From NCBI GenBank assembly GCA_002455955.1, contig DKLZ01000022.1, positions 6,435 through 70,434 of the forward strand: 64,000 nucleotides of DNA. Direction: 5' to 3'. Source of the DNA: Dehalococcoidia bacterium UBA6627. Its GTDB lineage: Bacteria; Chloroflexota; Dehalococcoidia; UBA2979. The notes under the pieces are model-generated. The model saw nothing but the letters and a program-made list of their open reading frames with translations. It made no database searches and had not been told where the DNA came from. Of this stretch, positions 8,118-19,979 are shown one piece after another. How positions within the stretch are numbered: the stretch's first letter is position 1; each line of letters starts with the position of its first letter. Both the position numbers and the translations under genes were made by a program.

Positions 8118-9281
8118 CTAAGCATAGTTAAGGGTTCGGTTCGTTAGAGCCCGCGAAATTATGAGGCGCTGAATCTCGGACGTACCTTCCACAATCATCA
8201 GCTGGCGAGCATCTCGATAGTGGCGTTCTAGCGGATGGTCCATCATGTAACCTTGCCCTCCGAGCACTTGCAACGCTTCCGACGCAACTCGATTTCCCAT
8301 TTCAGTAGCGTAAGCCTTGGCAACAGAAAGCATGTGCCCATGCTCAGGCCCAAAACGACCATTATCAATCATCCAAGAACCTTGATAGACAAGCGTCCGA
8401 GCTGCTTCGATATCAATCGCCATTTCCGCAAATTTCATTTGAATCGCCTGAAGATTTATTAGCGGGCCTCCAAATGACTTTCGCTCCCGAGCAAATTCCA
8501 AAGCGTAATGAAGAGCCCCTTCGGCTAATCCAACAGCACGGGCACCGACTACGGGCCTTAGCGAGTTAAGTGTTGCTAGAGGGGCACGCATCCCTAGTCC
8601 TTCATTGCCACCAACTATATTGGCGGCTGGAACGCGCACTTCATCGAATGTCAGCACGCCCGTCGGAATGCCACGTACTCCCATCTTGCGATCAATCGAG
8701 GTCACCTCAAAGCCATCCAGCGATGTATCCACGAGAAATGCACTTAGTGAACTTGGATCAGTGGGGTCAGTCTTCGCGAATACGACCACTTGGTCAGCGT
8801 TTGGACCACCTGATATGTAGCATTTTTGTCCTGTGATTACATAATCGTCTCCATCTCGGCGGGCGCGCGTTTGGAGGTTAGCTACGTCTGACCCTGCATC
8901 AGGTTCAGTAAGGCAAAAAGCTGCTTTCTTCTCACCACGGGCAACTGGACCGATATAGGAACTCTTCTGATCGTCGGTACCAAAAAACTTTACCGTGTGC
9001 GTAGACAGGGATGAGAGCAACAGCATCAACCCTGCCGAACAGTCATATTTGGCGACTTCTTCAATAGCAAGAGTGAGCGCGAGAGTTCCGGCGTTTGATC
9101 CACCGACCTCAACAGGCAAGGTAATTCCAAGCAGGTCCGCCGCCTTAAAGGCCTGAAAGTAATCCTCCGGATATTCCCCTTTGGCATCGACTTCAGCGGC
9201 ACGAGGAGCGACTACTTCCCTAGCAACGCGCCTAGCAGTCTGCTGAATTAACTGATGTTCCTCTGAAAGATCAAAGTCCAT
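8118..9281 (-). CDS. Acyl-CoA dehydrogenase
   Basis: This 387-residue flavoprotein oxidises an acyl-CoA to the 2,3-enoyl-CoA, passing electrons to ETF. The start at ATG 9281 gives the family N-terminus MDFDLSEEHQLI, and AGGGAG lies just upstream. The frame is open 11 codons further but that part matches nothing. Signature stretches are AFCLTEPDAGSDVA, CYISGGPNADQVVVFA, and the C-terminal GGQGYMMDHPLERHYRDARQLMIVEGTSEIQRLII, whose Glu in EGTSE is the catalytic base position of short-chain enzymes. No other beta-oxidation gene adjoins, although a thiolase lies at 39.7 kb. Chain-length preference cannot be told. Confidence 0.94.
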   Translation of the reverse strand: MDFDLSEEHQLIQQTARRVAREVVAPRAAEVDAKGEYPEDYFQAFKAADLLGITLPVEVGGSNAGTLALTLAIEEVAKYDCSAGLMLLLSSLSTHTVKFFGTDDQKSSYIGPVARGEKKAAFCLTEPDAGSDVANLQTRARRDGDDYVITGQKCYISGGPNADQVVVFAKTDPTDPSSLSAFLVDTSLDGFEVTSIDRKMGVRGIPTGVLTFDEVRVPAANIVGGNEGLGMRAPLATLNSLRPVVGARAVGLAEGALHYALEFARERKSFGGPLINLQAIQMKFAEMAIDIEAARTLVYQGSWMIDNGRFGPEHGHMLSVAKAYATEMGNRVASEALQVLGGQGYMMDHPLERHYRDARQLMIVEGTSEIQRLIISRALTNRTLNYA

Positions 9282-9493
9282 AAGCTCCCTAACACTACCG
9301 TCTACAAACCACATGCAGCGAAACGGAGCCTACCGGATCAGCAGACTAAGTGCTGTCAAGCTCCACAACCGACGCCTTCTCTAACAAGCCGAATACCAAC
9401 TTCGATAGAATCGAATGGTTCTACTAACTATTCAGATTTCCGATTCTTGCGGTCAAATCGTCTACCAGCACGTTGCGTGCCCGATCTAACCGG

Positions 9494-9522
9494 TTGTCAA
9501 TCAGTCTCCATCGCACTACACT
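9494..9522 (+). promoter_or_regulatory. Sigma-70-type promoter of rpoBC
   Basis: TTGTCA (9494-9499) and TACACT (9517-9522) are separated by exactly 17 bases, close to the housekeeping consensus. Transcription from about 9529 would give a leader of roughly 190 bases before rpoB. The 439 bases between the acyl-CoA dehydrogenase start and rpoB hold no other feature I can support. The leader may hold regulation but I see no terminator. Confidence 0.65.
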
Positions 9523-9720
9523 TGAGGAAGCGTGGGGCGCTATCTTTTCAATTCGATGAAGTAACTGAAGCCTCGGCGGTTGGCTCCGTCGGGGATTTTT
9601 TCGTGTGTACGGTTGGTAACAAAGAGCAGAGAAGCTGCTTGCGCAGCATTGAACTCGCAACCGGACCTAGCGTCTAACGCCCAAAGATGAAGAAGTTTGC
9701 AGGCTACTAAGGGGTTCCCT

Positions 9721-12700
9721 TTGACCACGATGAACCAGCAGATAGTCCATTCTAATCGGCGTATACCAAGTTTAGTAAAGACATACGGGGCGAGGGACAA
9801 AGTTCTCGAGATGCCCAATCTGATCGAAATGCCACGGCGATCATACGAACGCTTCAAAAATGAGGGTCTGCAAGAACTATTTGATGAAGTCACACCGATC
9901 GACGATTTCACCGGTGGACGCATGGAACTGCGTTTCACGTCTTACCGCTTTGAGGATCCCAAATATTCTGAGGCCGAAGCGCGCGATCGTGAACGCACTT
10001 ATGCTGCTCCGATGCGTGCCACAGTGGAATTGCTTGTTAAGGAGACAGGCGAAGTTAAGGAGCAAGAACTGTTCATGGGTGACATCCCACTCATGACTGA
10101 ACATGGCACCTTCATCATCAATGGCGCTGAACGCGTCGTAGTCTCGCAGCTCGTCCGTTCTCCTGGCGTTTATTTCACCGGGACAAACGACCCTGCCACT
10201 GGGCGTCAACTTGTCGCTGCAAAACTAATCCCAAATCGCGGGGCCTGGCTTGAATTTGAGACATCAGTAAAAGACTTGATCTCTGTAAAAGTTGACCGCA
10301 AACGACGTATACCCGTCACTGTGCTTCTTCGCGCGATTGACCGCGAGGATGGCCTAGCTATGGCCGATCTTGGTACCGACGAACGTGTGAGGGCCATGAT
10401 CGAAGACGTCGATACTGATGAAGACCATTCATTTCTAGAAGCAACTCTTGCAAAAGATCCAACTACAAATCAGGCCGAAGCACTTGAAGAATTCTATCGT
10501 CGCTTACGCCCGGGAGATCCACCAACGGCTGATAACGCGCGTGAGTTACTGGAGACATTACTTTTCTCCGATCGGCGTTATGACCTTGGCAAAGTCGGAC
10601 GTTACAAACTAAATAAACGACTTGATCTCGTTGATGCTCCGGAAACACGTTCCTTGAGGCGCGAGGACCTTTTAGCGATTATTCGTCGCATCTGGAATAT
10701 CAACAACGGTAAAGGGCAACCGGACGACATCGATCATCTCGGTAACCGTCGTGTGCGTTCTGTAGGCGAGTTAATGCAGAACCAGTTCCGGGTCGGAATG
10801 TTACGCATGGAACGAGTTGTTAGAGAGCGCATGACAATCACTGATCCGGAGGAAGCAACTCCATCTGCACTTGTCAATATCCGCCCAGTCGTAGCATCAA
10901 TGAAAGAATTCTTTGGCGGATCGCAGCTATCCCAATTCATGGACCAAGTGAATCCGTTATCTGAGATCGCACATAAAAGAAAATTGTCAGCCCTAGGTCC
11001 TGGCGGCCTCTCAAGGGACCGCGCCGGATTCGATGTTCGTGATGTTCATTCCAGCCATTACGGCAGAATCTGCCCAATCGAAACACCCGAAGGTCCCAAC
11101 ATTGGATTAATTGGGAGTCTAGCCTCGTACGGCGTTGTTAATGATTTCGGGTTTATTGAAACGCCATACCGGCCTGTTGCCCACGAGCTACCTAAGAAAT
11201 TCAATCGCCAGCTGGAAGGCCGCTATCTTGCTGATGACGTTAAGAGCAGCACCGGCAAGATAATCGGCTCAGAAGGTCAACGGGTTGATGAAAAACTTGC
11301 TCGAGATCTCGGTAATGCCGCTGAAGAGACGATTCCTCTCCGACCATTCGCAACAAATGAGACAGTCTACCTAGACGCGCACGAGGAAGAACAATATCGA
11401 ATTGCACAGGCAAATATTGGTATCGACGATACTGGGAACATTACTGAGGAGCGCGTCGAAGTCAGACATGGCCATACCTTCGAAATGGTGGGCCGTGTAG
11501 AGATTGATTACGTGGACGTATCTCCGAAACAAATAGTTTCGGTTGCTGCTGCAATGATTCCATTCCTCGAACATGACGATGCAAATCGCGCGCTGATGGG
11601 TGCAAATATGCAACGGCAGGCAGTTCCACTGCTTCGTCCAGAAGTTCCCCTAGTTGGAACAGGAATGGAACTGCCAGCTGCCGCTGACTCTGGCCAAGTG
11701 CTACATGCTGAGGAAGACGGTCAGATCACATCTGCGAGCGCCAACTTCATCCAAGTTAAATATGATTCCGGTCGTGAAGAGCGGTATCCACTGCTCAAGT
11801 TTGTACGTTCAAACCAAGGTACTTCGATCAACCAACGTCCGATCGTAAATCGGGGACAACGAGTCGAGAGAGGTCAACCTCTCGCGGACTCTTCCTGCAC
11901 GCAGGATGGTGAACTGGCACTCGGAAAATCTCTACTCGTTGCATTCATGTCCTGGGAAGGTTTGAACTTCGAGGATGCGATTGTGCTCTCTGAATCCGTG
12001 GTGCGTGATGACAAGTTCACGTCAATCCACATGGAAAAATATGAAGTCGAAGCTCGTGACACAAAACTCGGAGCTGAGGAGATTACCCGCGATATTCCGA
12101 ATGTAGGAGAAGAAACCTTACGCGACCTCGACGAAGAAGGAGTCATCCGTATTGGCGCCGAAGTTCGAGAGGGCGACATCTTAGTCGGCAAGATCACGCC
12201 GAAAGGTGAAACTGAACTGACCCCAGAAGAAAAGCTTCTGCGAGCGATCTTTGGTGAAAAAGCTCGCGAAGTTAAGGATACGAGCCTGCGTGTCCCCCAC
12301 GGTGAGCGCGGCAAGGTAATAGATGTACGTGTATTCAGTCGTGACAATGGAGATGAGCTACCGGCCGATGTTAACAAAATGGTTCGTGTAGCCGTCGCAC
12401 AGAAACGGAAGATTGTTTCTGGTGACAAGATGGCAGGGCGCCACGGGAATAAGGGCGTCGTTTCAACGCTGCTACCACTCGAAGACATGCCCTATCTGGA
12501 GGATGGAAGGCCTGTTGAGATCGTTCTCAATCCAATCGGCGTCCCTTCTCGAATGAATATTGGTCAGGTACTAGAGACGCATTTAGGATGGGCAGCTTCT
12601 ACTCTAGGCTGGCGTGCGATTACACCGGTATTCGATGGGGCATCAGAAACTGAGATTGAAGATGCCCTTAGCCGCGCTTGGTTCGCAATTCAATCTGGCG

Positions 12701-13476
12701 CTGTAGATACCGAGGCCGCAATAAAAGCCGCAGACACAGATGTGGGCCAGCGAGTTGACCTCTCAGCGATGGAGGCCTACCTCGAGGATGGAGGCTTTGA
12801 TCATGATGAAGTGTTACGTACGGGAGAACCCGGTACGGCTACTCGAGCATGTCTTTCCTTGTGGATGGAAGGTCTCGGCGAAAAAAACGTACGACGCTTA
12901 AGTGATGAGAAGTTCAACGAGCGCGTTACTGCAGTAGCTGCACGAACTAATTTAGCGTCGCCGATTTGGGGCAAACAGAATCTTTATGATGGTCGTACGG
13001 GCGAACAGTTCGACCAACCTGTGACAGTAGGTTACATCTATATGCTGAAACTCATCCATCTAGTGGATGACAAGATCCATGCACGCTCAACTGGCCCCTA
13101 TTCGTTGATTACTCAGCAACCTTTAGGGGGTAAAGCCCAATTCGGTGGTCAGCGATTTGGAGAGATGGAGGTGTGGGCGCTCGAAGCATACGGCGCAGCA
13201 CACATCCTGCAAGAAATGTTGACTGTGAAATCAGATGATGTTGTTGGACGTGTGAAGACATACGAAGCAATCGTTAAGGGTGAGAACACGATGGACCCGG
13301 GTGTTCCCGAGTCGTTCAAAGTCTTAGTAAAGGAACTCCAATCGCTTGGCCTGGGCGTAGAGATCCTAAACGATTCCTCGGAAGAGATGGGTTTCGGCGA
13401 AGAATACATAGAGCAAATCCCCTCACTTGGAATCAACCTCACAGGTCGCGAAGCAGAGGATGCTACCCGTGCTTGA
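9721..13476 (+). CDS. rpoB: DNA-directed RNA polymerase subunit beta
   Basis: This is the catalytic beta subunit of RNA polymerase, about 1251 residues. The rifampicin-pocket region is intact and looks drug-sensitive: [20 protein letters not shown] and [16 protein letters not shown]. Other hallmarks are [25 protein letters not shown], and the C-terminal [24 protein letters not shown] choose TTG 9721 because AAGGGG at 9709-9714 lies six bases upstream. An ATG follows at 9730, and the frame is open from 9697. The gene overlaps the start of rpoC. Unlike most bacteria, rplJ-rplL does not precede it, and its own promoter lies about 200 bases upstream. Confidence 0.98.
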   Translation: MTTMNQQIVHSNRRIPSLVKTYGARDKVLEMPNLIEMPRRSYERFKNEGLQELFDEVTPIDDFTGGRMELRFTSYRFEDPKYSEAEARDRERTYAAPMRATVELLVKETGEVKEQELFMGDIPLMTEHGTFIINGAERVVVSQLVRSPGVYFTGTNDPATGRQLVAAKLIPNRGAWLEFETSVKDLISVKVDRKRRIPVTVLLRAIDREDGLAMADLGTDERVRAMIEDVDTDEDHSFLEATLAKDPTTNQAEALEEFYRRLRPGDPPTADNARELLETLLFSDRRYDLGKVGRYKLNKRLDLVDAPETRSLRREDLLAIIRRIWNINNGKGQPDDIDHLGNRRVRSVGELMQNQFRVGMLRMERVVRERMTITDPEEATPSALVNIRPVVASMKEFFGGSQLSQFMDQVNPLSEIAHKRKLSALGPGGLSRDRAGFDVRDVHSSHYGRICPIETPEGPNIGLIGSLASYGVVNDFGFIETPYRPVAHELPKKFNRQLEGRYLADDVKSSTGKIIGSEGQRVDEKLARDLGNAAEETIPLRPFATNETVYLDAHEEEQYRIAQANIGIDDTGNITEERVEVRHGHTFEMVGRVEIDYVDVSPKQIVSVAAAMIPFLEHDDANRALMGANMQRQAVPLLRPEVPLVGTGMELPAAADSGQVLHAEEDGQITSASANFIQVKYDSGREERYPLLKFVRSNQGTSINQRPIVNRGQRVERGQPLADSSCTQDGELALGKSLLVAFMSWEGLNFEDAIVLSESVVRDDKFTSIHMEKYEVEARDTKLGAEEITRDIPNVGEETLRDLDEEGVIRIGAEVREGDILVGKITPKGETELTPEEKLLRAIFGEKAREVKDTSLRVPHGERGKVIDVRVFSRDNGDELPADVNKMVRVAVAQKRKIVSGDKMAGRHGNKGVVSTLLPLEDMPYLEDGRPVEIVLNPIGVPSRMNIGQVLETHLGWAASTLGWRAITPVFDGASETEIEDALSRAWFAIQSGAVDTEAAIKAADTDVGQRVDLSAMEAYLEDGGFDHDEVLRTGEPGTATRACLSLWMEGLGEKNVRRLSDEKFNERVTAVAARTNLASPIWGKQNLYDGRTGEQFDQPVTVGYIYMLKLIHLVDDKIHARSTGPYSLITQQPLGGKAQFGGQRFGEMEVWALEAYGAAHILQEMLTVKSDDVVGRVKTYEAIVKGENTMDPGVPESFKVLVKELQSLGLGVEILNDSSEEMGFGEEYIEQIPSLGINLTGREAEDATRA

Positions 13477-16400
13477 AGTCAACGATTTCAATGCAATTCG
13501 TCTAGGCCTGGCCTCATCATCTCAGATCATGTCCTGGTCGTATGGTGAGGTAACCAAGCCCGAAACGATCAACTACCGAACATTAAAGCCAGAAATGGAT
13601 GGGCTTTTTTGTCAGCGAATCTTCGGACCAATCAAGGATTTCGAATGTGCCTGCGGGAAGTACAAGCGCATCCGGTACAAAGGTATTGTCTGCGATAGAT
13701 GTGGCACTGAGGTAACACGAAGTAAAGTCCGCCGTGAACGAATGGGCCATATCACACTAGCCGCTCCGGTAACCCACATCTGGTTCGCTAAGGGAGTACC
13801 AAGTCGACTTGGCCTACTCCTGGACATTCCACCCCGAACGTTAGAGCGTGTTCTCTACTTCGCTCAGTATGTTGTGACAGAGGTTGATGACGAGTCACGA
13901 TCTCACGCTCTCGATCTGCTTCATCTCGAAATTGACGAAGAGGCCTCACGCCGAGAAGGTGAAATTGGAACGCAAATCACCACGCGCGAAGAAACGTTGG
14001 AAACCGAGCTTGCAGCGATAGAAAGTCGCAAAGAAGAAGAAGTGGCGTCTGCCGACAAGGAACTTACTAAACAAATAGACGAGGTCATGACCGAAGCGCG
14101 TGAGCTCGAGAAGGATCTAAGCGAGCGCTCTGGTGAAAAGCTACGAGGAAAACTGGTTTTCCGCGATCAGATGATCGGTCAGCGCAGTGACAACATCACT
14201 GATGAAACAATAAAGTCCCTCCAAGATGCCACCAAGATAACGGTGGAGAATATTGAGTCAGCCACCGCGGAAAATAAGTCCGATATTCAACTTATGGCGG
14301 ATGCTGCATCTCAGCAAAAGCGCGATGCAGCATTTGAAGAGCTTGAGCCTTTACGAGAACAGTCGATCTTGATCCGCAACGAAGTCAATAAGGAATATGA
14401 GCCACTAGCGAAATGGCTCGAAAAACTCCGAGACCCCATCGAATCAGATGCGCTTACGGTGCTCAGTGAAGACGAGTTCCGAGAATATGAAGAGCGCTTT
14501 GGGCTCGTTTTCAAAGCATCGATGGGTGCCGAGGCAGTGCTTTCAATCCTTCAAAGGTTCGATCTCGATGCACTACGTTTAAAGTTGCAAGATGAACTGC
14601 ACTCAACCAGTGGCCAACGACGTAAGAAAGCAACAAAGCGTTTACGTATCGTTGAGTCACTTCGTAAATCAGGGAACCGACCCGACTGGATGATCATTAG
14701 TGAACTGCCTGTTCTCCCACCCGATCTGCGCCCAATGGTGCAATTGGAAGGCGGGCGTTTTGCTACTTCAGACCTCAACGACCTATACCGCCGAGTGATC
14801 AATCGCAACAACCGGCTAAAGCGCCTGCTTAGTCTTGGTGCACCGGAAATCATTATTCGCAATGAGAAACGAATGCTCCAAGAGTCGGTCGATTCGTTGA
14901 TCGACAATGGGCGCCGCGGTCGAGCAGTATCTGGTTCCGGAAATCACAAACTGAAATCTCTATCTGACCTGCTGAAGGGTAAGCAAGGGCGGTTTCGTCA
15001 AAATCTTCTCGGCAAGCGAGTCGACTACTCAGGTCGTTCCGTAATCATCGTTGGCCCTCAGTTGAAACTCGACCAGTGCGGACTGCCAAAGAAGATGGCA
15101 TTGGAGCTCTTTAAACCATTCGTAATGCATGCCTTAGTTCGAAGTGGCCTTGCCCACAACATTAAAAGTGCGAAACGCATAGTTGAACGGGCACAACCTG
15201 AAGTATGGGATGTATTAGAAGAGGTAATCAAAGACCGTCCGGTCTTACTGAATCGGGCGCCGACACTGCACCGCTTAGGAATTCAGGCATTCGAGCCAAT
15301 ACTAGTTGAAGGTTCTGCTATCCAACTGCATCCGCTTGTCTGTTTTGCCTACAATGCGGACTTTGACGGCGATCAGATGGCCGTGCATGTGCCACTCTCG
15401 TACGAGGCAGTGGCCGAGGCACGACAGGTGATGTTGAGTACTGAAAACCTCCTTTCGCCATCCGACGGTGAACCTGTGGTCGCGCCAACTCTAGATATGG
15501 TCCTCGGCTGCTACTACATGACTTATGAAGGCGTACTGCCTAATGACGTCCGCCCACAATCATTTATTGAAGTAGACCGAGTACGAATGGCTTACCAAGT
15601 CGGTCAAGTGGGTATTCAAGAGCCAATCAGACTGAAAGTCGATGAGCAATTTATTGATACTACTGTTGGGCGAGTGCTCTTCAACGAAATCGTTCCAAAT
15701 GAACTCGGATACATCAATGAGCTAATGGATAAGAGCAAGCTACGGTCACTAGTATCTCGTTCACAACGCGATCTCGGTAACGCTCCAACAGTGGCCCTAG
15801 TGGATGCCATTAAAGATATCGGTTTCCGTTATGCCACCCAATCAGGACTCACGATTGCTGTATCAGACATCTCCGTGCCTAAAGCCAAACCAGAGATGAT
15901 GGCTGAGGCAGATGCTCGAATCAGTGCGATGGAGGATCAATATCAACTTGGTCTAATCACTGCTGATGAGAAATATCAGGCTGCAATCAGTATCTGGTCA
16001 GATACGACAAACCGAATGCAAGACGCTCTATACGAGGCCCTTCCCCCCACTAGTGCTCTCGCGATGATGTCGAACAGTGGCGCGAAGGGAAATATTGCAC
16101 AGATCCGTCAAATGGGCGCCATGCGTGGACTAATGTCGGACCCATCAGGGCGCATCATCGACCTTCCGATTCGAGCAAGTTTCCGTGAAGGATTGTCAGT
16201 TCTCGAATATTTCATCTCGACGCACGGTGCCAGAAAAGGGTTAGCGGACACGGCACTTCGTACTGCCGACTCAGGCTACCTGACTCGCCGCATGATCGAT
16301 GTCTCACAAGACGTCGTAGTGCAACCAGGTACCTGCGTCGAACCGGGTGAACCGATCCCGGGCATCTGGCTCAGCCACCGCCCCGGGGAAACATTACTAG

Positions 16401-17821
16401 CATCACTCGAGGAAAGGATCGCAGGACGTTTTACTGCGTCCGCGGTCGCCCACCCCGATACAGGTGAGATATTGATCGGTGAAGATGAGGAGATTAACAA
16501 CGAAATAGCGCACCAGATCGTTGAATCTGGGATTGATCGTGTTCATGTCCAATCACCGCTAACCGATACTAGCCCTCGAGGAATTGCACAACACAGTTAT
16601 GGTCGTTCATTAGCAACCGGTGAACCGGTTGAACCCGGTACAGCTATCGGCATTATCGCAGCTCAATCGATTGGTGAACCTGGTACACAATTGACGATGC
16701 GGACTTTCCACACTGGTGGAGTCGCAGGTACTGACATTACCTCTGGACTACCGCGTGTTGAAGAAATTTTTGAAGCACGCGTTCCAAAAGGTCAAGCATT
16801 GCTCGCCGAGATCGACGGTGTGGTTCAGGTATCGAGAGACGGCGACCAAAGGACGATTTCGGTTACGGCTACTGAATCATTCACTGAGCAATTCGAGTTG
16901 CCTAAGGACTTTGAGCTATTAGTGAAAAATGGTGCGGAGGTTTCGCTGGATGAACCACTAGCACAGCCGCCCGAAGATTCTAATGAATCCGACGTACCTA
17001 TGGTTCCGATCACGGCTACTGCCAACGGCACTGTGGAATTTGTAAGAGATGGACGTAGACGGAGACCGATAGCTTTACGAATCACGGCAGAATTGAAGGA
17101 TGTTCGAGAATATCCAGTACCAGCCAGCGGGCGTTTACGGGTTGAAGGCGGAGAGTTCGTGCAAGCGGGAAGCCAGTTAACGGAAGGACCACTCGACCCA
17201 CAGGAAGTTCTGAAAATCATGGGACCAGAAGCGTGCCAGCTGTACCTTGTCGACGAAGTGCAACGTGTTTATCGCTCCCAAGGTGTTAATATCAACGACC
17301 GACATATAGAAGTCATCGTCAATCAAATGATGCGAAAAGTTCGCATTGAAGATCCGGGAGACACAGAACATCTCCCGACCGAATTGGTTGATCGCAATGA
17401 GTTTGGGGAGGAGAACGAACGAATCATTGCCGAAGGTGGTACTCCGGCAAAAGCTGAACCGGTACTGCTGGGTGTAACCAAAGCTTCACTGTCGACCGAT
17501 TCATTCTTAGCAGCAGCATCATTCCAAGAGACCACGCGGGTACTGACAGATGCCGCAATCAGTGGTTCCACAGATCATCTCCGAGGCCTCAAGGAAAATG
17601 TGATCATCGGTAAACTAATTCCTGCACGCGCTGAGGTAACTGTCGAACGGCCAGAACCAATCGCAGAAATAGCGATGCCCGACTCGATGGTCTTACCGTT
17701 TATTTTCGACTTTGAACGTCAGGAAAACATCATCGGTGAAACACCATCGGCTTTCATGCCAAGCGAGGAGATGACAGCGGAGCTTGCGGGTGCAACTTCT
17801 TACGTTGCCGAACCCGACTAG
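13460..17821 (+). CDS. rpoC: DNA-directed RNA polymerase subunit beta-prime, second zinc site degenerate
   Basis: This catalytic subunit has about 1453 residues. The active-site motif [12 protein letters not shown] (DNA 15353-15373 for NADFDGD) and the N-terminal zinc site (CACGKYKR then CDRCG) are intact. Between residues of roughly 155 and 310 lies a charged, helical insertion with coiled-coil character. The second zinc site is broken. Its first Cys (959) remains, but the next three ligand positions are Asp1036, Ala1043 and Ser1046, with the canonical 7 and 3 spacing kept. Start is ATG 13460, overlapping rpoB by 17 bases. GTG 13469 is an alternative better placed for the AGAGG at 13455. It ends 10 bases from a convergent gene. 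Confidence 0.98.
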   Translation: MLPVLEVNDFNAIRLGLASSSQIMSWSYGEVTKPETINYRTLKPEMDGLFCQRIFGPIKDFECACGKYKRIRYKGIVCDRCGTEVTRSKVRRERMGHITLAAPVTHIWFAKGVPSRLGLLLDIPPRTLERVLYFAQYVVTEVDDESRSHALDLLHLEIDEEASRREGEIGTQITTREETLETELAAIESRKEEEVASADKELTKQIDEVMTEARELEKDLSERSGEKLRGKLVFRDQMIGQRSDNITDETIKSLQDATKITVENIESATAENKSDIQLMADAASQQKRDAAFEELEPLREQSILIRNEVNKEYEPLAKWLEKLRDPIESDALTVLSEDEFREYEERFGLVFKASMGAEAVLSILQRFDLDALRLKLQDELHSTSGQRRKKATKRLRIVESLRKSGNRPDWMIISELPVLPPDLRPMVQLEGGRFATSDLNDLYRRVINRNNRLKRLLSLGAPEIIIRNEKRMLQESVDSLIDNGRRGRAVSGSGNHKLKSLSDLLKGKQGRFRQNLLGKRVDYSGRSVIIVGPQLKLDQCGLPKKMALELFKPFVMHALVRSGLAHNIKSAKRIVERAQPEVWDVLEEVIKDRPVLLNRAPTLHRLGIQAFEPILVEGSAIQLHPLVCFAYNADFDGDQMAVHVPLSYEAVAEARQVMLSTENLLSPSDGEPVVAPTLDMVLGCYYMTYEGVLPNDVRPQSFIEVDRVRMAYQVGQVGIQEPIRLKVDEQFIDTTVGRVLFNEIVPNELGYINELMDKSKLRSLVSRSQRDLGNAPTVALVDAIKDIGFRYATQSGLTIAVSDISVPKAKPEMMAEADARISAMEDQYQLGLITADEKYQAAISIWSDTTNRMQDALYEALPPTSALAMMSNSGAKGNIAQIRQMGAMRGLMSDPSGRIIDLPIRASFREGLSVLEYFISTHGARKGLADTALRTADSGYLTRRMIDVSQDVVVQPGTCVEPGEPIPGIWLSHRPGETLLASLEERIAGRFTASAVAHPDTGEILIGEDEEINNEIAHQIVESGIDRVHVQSPLTDTSPRGIAQHSYGRSLATGEPVEPGTAIGIIAAQSIGEPGTQLTMRTFHTGGVAGTDITSGLPRVEEIFEARVPKGQALLAEIDGVVQVSRDGDQRTISVTATESFTEQFELPKDFELLVKNGAEVSLDEPLAQPPEDSNESDVPMVPITATANGTVEFVRDGRRRRPIALRITAELKDVREYPVPASGRLRVEGGEFVQAGSQLTEGPLDPQEVLKIMGPEACQLYLVDEVQRVYRSQGVNINDRHIEVIVNQMMRKVRIEDPGDTEHLPTELVDRNEFGEENERIIAEGGTPAKAEPVLLGVTKASLSTDSFLAAASFQETTRVLTDAAISGSTDHLRGLKENVIIGKLIPARAEVTVERPEPIAEIAMPDSMVLPFIFDFERQENIIGETPSAFMPSEEMTAELAGATSYVAEPD

Positions 17822-17831
17822 AATGAGGTGA

Positions 17832-19853
17832 TTAGTTCATTGAACTAGTAGGTTGCACTTCATCTCGTACCGGCAGCGGAAATGAAGTCCCGGCTGCCAT
17901 CGGTCGTGGGCTGATCTGTATACCAGTATCAATTGGATTGAGGTTCACTAGGAGGCGCTCCCGTTCCTGCATTAGGCGCTCTTCCTGTGGTGAATTGTCA
18001 TGAATCTTATACTGAACCAAATCAGCGATCTTTACCTTGCAGCTGTTATCGAAATTCTGCATTCCACACACGTTGCAAGGATCTCTTTTGCAATCCAGAG
18101 TGATTTCCTGTTCTAGCGTCTTTAACCATTCACCACGGAGGTAGCTCGCTTCGGTACCCCCGTGAATGTGCGCCCATGGATGGGTTTCCCAAAGTTCACG
18201 TGTGCGATAGGCATGAAAGGATGGGTCAACTCCACATTCCTCGAACGCAGCATCCCAGAGTGACCAATCGTGATGTTCAGACCAAGCATCGAATTTCGCA
18301 CCAGCCCGCCATGCTTTTTCGATAACATCGCCTATACGACGGTCCCCTCTAGAAAGTACCGCCTCAAGTAACGATTTCTCTGGATCTTCCCAAGTAAATT
18401 GGACACCAATCTTACGGCAACCATTTCGGAGAATTTGATGACGCCGCCGCAGTGTTTCTGGGTCACACTGAGGTGACCACTGGTACGGTGTATGAGCTTT
18501 CGGTATGAAATTACTGGTAGATACTCGTACACGTGCCCGCGTACCTATGTGCTTCCGCCCAATCGCCTTAACTTCTGCTGCAATACGAATAATTTCTTCA
18601 ATATCGTGATCTGTCTCGGTCGGTTGTCCGACCATGAAATACATCTTGATCGAAGTCCAGCCTCCACCGAAAGCATTCTCGGCCGCTGTGAGAATGTCGG
18701 CTTCGGATACAAGCTTGCTAATAGTGTTACGAAGACGCTGCGATCCAGCCTCAGGGGCAAGAGTCAAAGTGCGCTTCTTACCACGTGCAACAGCAGCTGA
18801 GATGTCGACTGAGAATGAGTCGACGCGAGTTGAAGGGATACTGATTTTGAGGCCTCTATCGCCATATACATCCATCAGTTGGTTAACCATCGGAGCAATT
18901 TCTGAGTGGTCCGTAGTTGAAAGCGACATCAAAGAGAGCTCATCGTAACCAGTATTGGCGAGTAGCTCACCGGCTGCCTGAACAACCTCTTCCACAGTTC
19001 GCTCGCGGCTCGGGCGATAAATCATTCCCGCTTGACAAAAACGACAACCCTGAGTGCACCCACGCTGGATCTCGATAGTGGCACGGTTATGTATTACTTC
19101 TATGTAGGGAACAATCGGTTTAGTGATCGGAGGTTCAAGAACCTGAACGACACGTCTGCTGACACGACCTGGAGCAGCGTCGTCGACTGGCTCGATCATG
19201 TCAATGGTGCCATCGTCTTGATAGCGGACGTTGTAAAGAGATGGGACGTATACACCGTCTATACGGGCAAGCTTTCGATGAAGTTCACGGCGTGGACCTC
19301 CCCCTCGAAGTTTCCAAGCTGAGATCACGTCACAGATATCGCGAATTATCTCCTCGCCTTCGCCTAAAGCGAATGCATCGATAAATGGGGAAAGTGGTTC
19401 GGGTTCTAAGGCTCCTGAGCCACCTGCTATCACAATTGTTTCATCGTCGGTTCGATCTTCTGTACGCAAGGCTATTTTGCCAAGATCTAACATGTTTAAG
19501 ACATTCGAATAGCAAGCCTCGTACTGCAATGTGACACCCAAGACATCAAATTCATAAAGAGGGTGCTTCGTCTCAAGTGACCGCAGTGGTTCATCGTGCT
19601 GTCTCAGTAACTCTTCGAAATCAATCCAAGGACTAAACACCCTTTCGGCTAGAGCGTCTTCACGACGATTGATGATGTCGTAGAGGATCATTAACCCAAG
19701 ATTTGACATGCCGAGGTCATAGAGATCCGGATATGCGAGGGCAACTCGCAGCTCGTGCTGCACCCAATCCTTGGTGATCGAGTTTAGCTCCCCGCCCGTG
19801 TAACGTGCCGGGCGCTGAACTTGAGGGATGAGCGACTCGTAAACGGTCGTCAT
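17832..19853 (-). CDS. Radical SAM protein, TIGR03960-like
   Basis: This 673-residue protein has the radical SAM cluster motif RGCTQGCRFCQAG (CxxxCxxC) near residue 275, binding a 4Fe-4S cluster that cleaves S-adenosylmethionine. Before it is a B12-binding-like Rossmann region (VALAYPDLYDLGMSNLGL, then DVLGVTLQYEACYSN and GEGEEIIRDIC), and after it the SPASM-free barrel with IPSTRVDSFSVD and LAPEAGSQRLRNTISK. A C-terminal cysteine cluster (CKRDPCNVCG) may hold a second cluster. The architecture matches the uncharacterised TIGR03960 family, often fused or adjacent to a DUF2344 protein and ribosomal genes. No DUF2344 domain or neighbour is seen here. The reaction is unknown. Confidence 0.82.
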   Translation of the reverse strand: MTTVYESLIPQVQRPARYTGGELNSITKDWVQHELRVALAYPDLYDLGMSNLGLMILYDIINRREDALAERVFSPWIDFEELLRQHDEPLRSLETKHPLYEFDVLGVTLQYEACYSNVLNMLDLGKIALRTEDRTDDETIVIAGGSGALEPEPLSPFIDAFALGEGEEIIRDICDVISAWKLRGGGPRRELHRKLARIDGVYVPSLYNVRYQDDGTIDMIEPVDDAAPGRVSRRVVQVLEPPITKPIVPYIEVIHNRATIEIQRGCTQGCRFCQAGMIYRPSRERTVEEVVQAAGELLANTGYDELSLMSLSTTDHSEIAPMVNQLMDVYGDRGLKISIPSTRVDSFSVDISAAVARGKKRTLTLAPEAGSQRLRNTISKLVSEADILTAAENAFGGGWTSIKMYFMVGQPTETDHDIEEIIRIAAEVKAIGRKHIGTRARVRVSTSNFIPKAHTPYQWSPQCDPETLRRRHQILRNGCRKIGVQFTWEDPEKSLLEAVLSRGDRRIGDVIEKAWRAGAKFDAWSEHHDWSLWDAAFEECGVDPSFHAYRTRELWETHPWAHIHGGTEASYLRGEWLKTLEQEITLDCKRDPCNVCGMQNFDNSCKVKIADLVQYKIHDNSPQEERLMQERERLLVNLNPIDTGIQISPRPMAAGTSFPLPVRDEVQPTSSMN

Positions 19854-19979
19854 AGCAATAGCTCCTGTGTCTTTCGTTAAGGTGCCATTGCTACAGGCAC
19901 GCTACTGAAAGGTTAGTAGGCCGTTAAGCTCGAAAACAACAATGCGACTGTTCTTCATTGAGTACAAACGTAGAATTGC

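Noticed and set aside
11874..12488. Long minus-strand frame inside rpoB
   Set aside because: Shadow of the conserved rpoB core, with low-complexity Ser/Arg composition.
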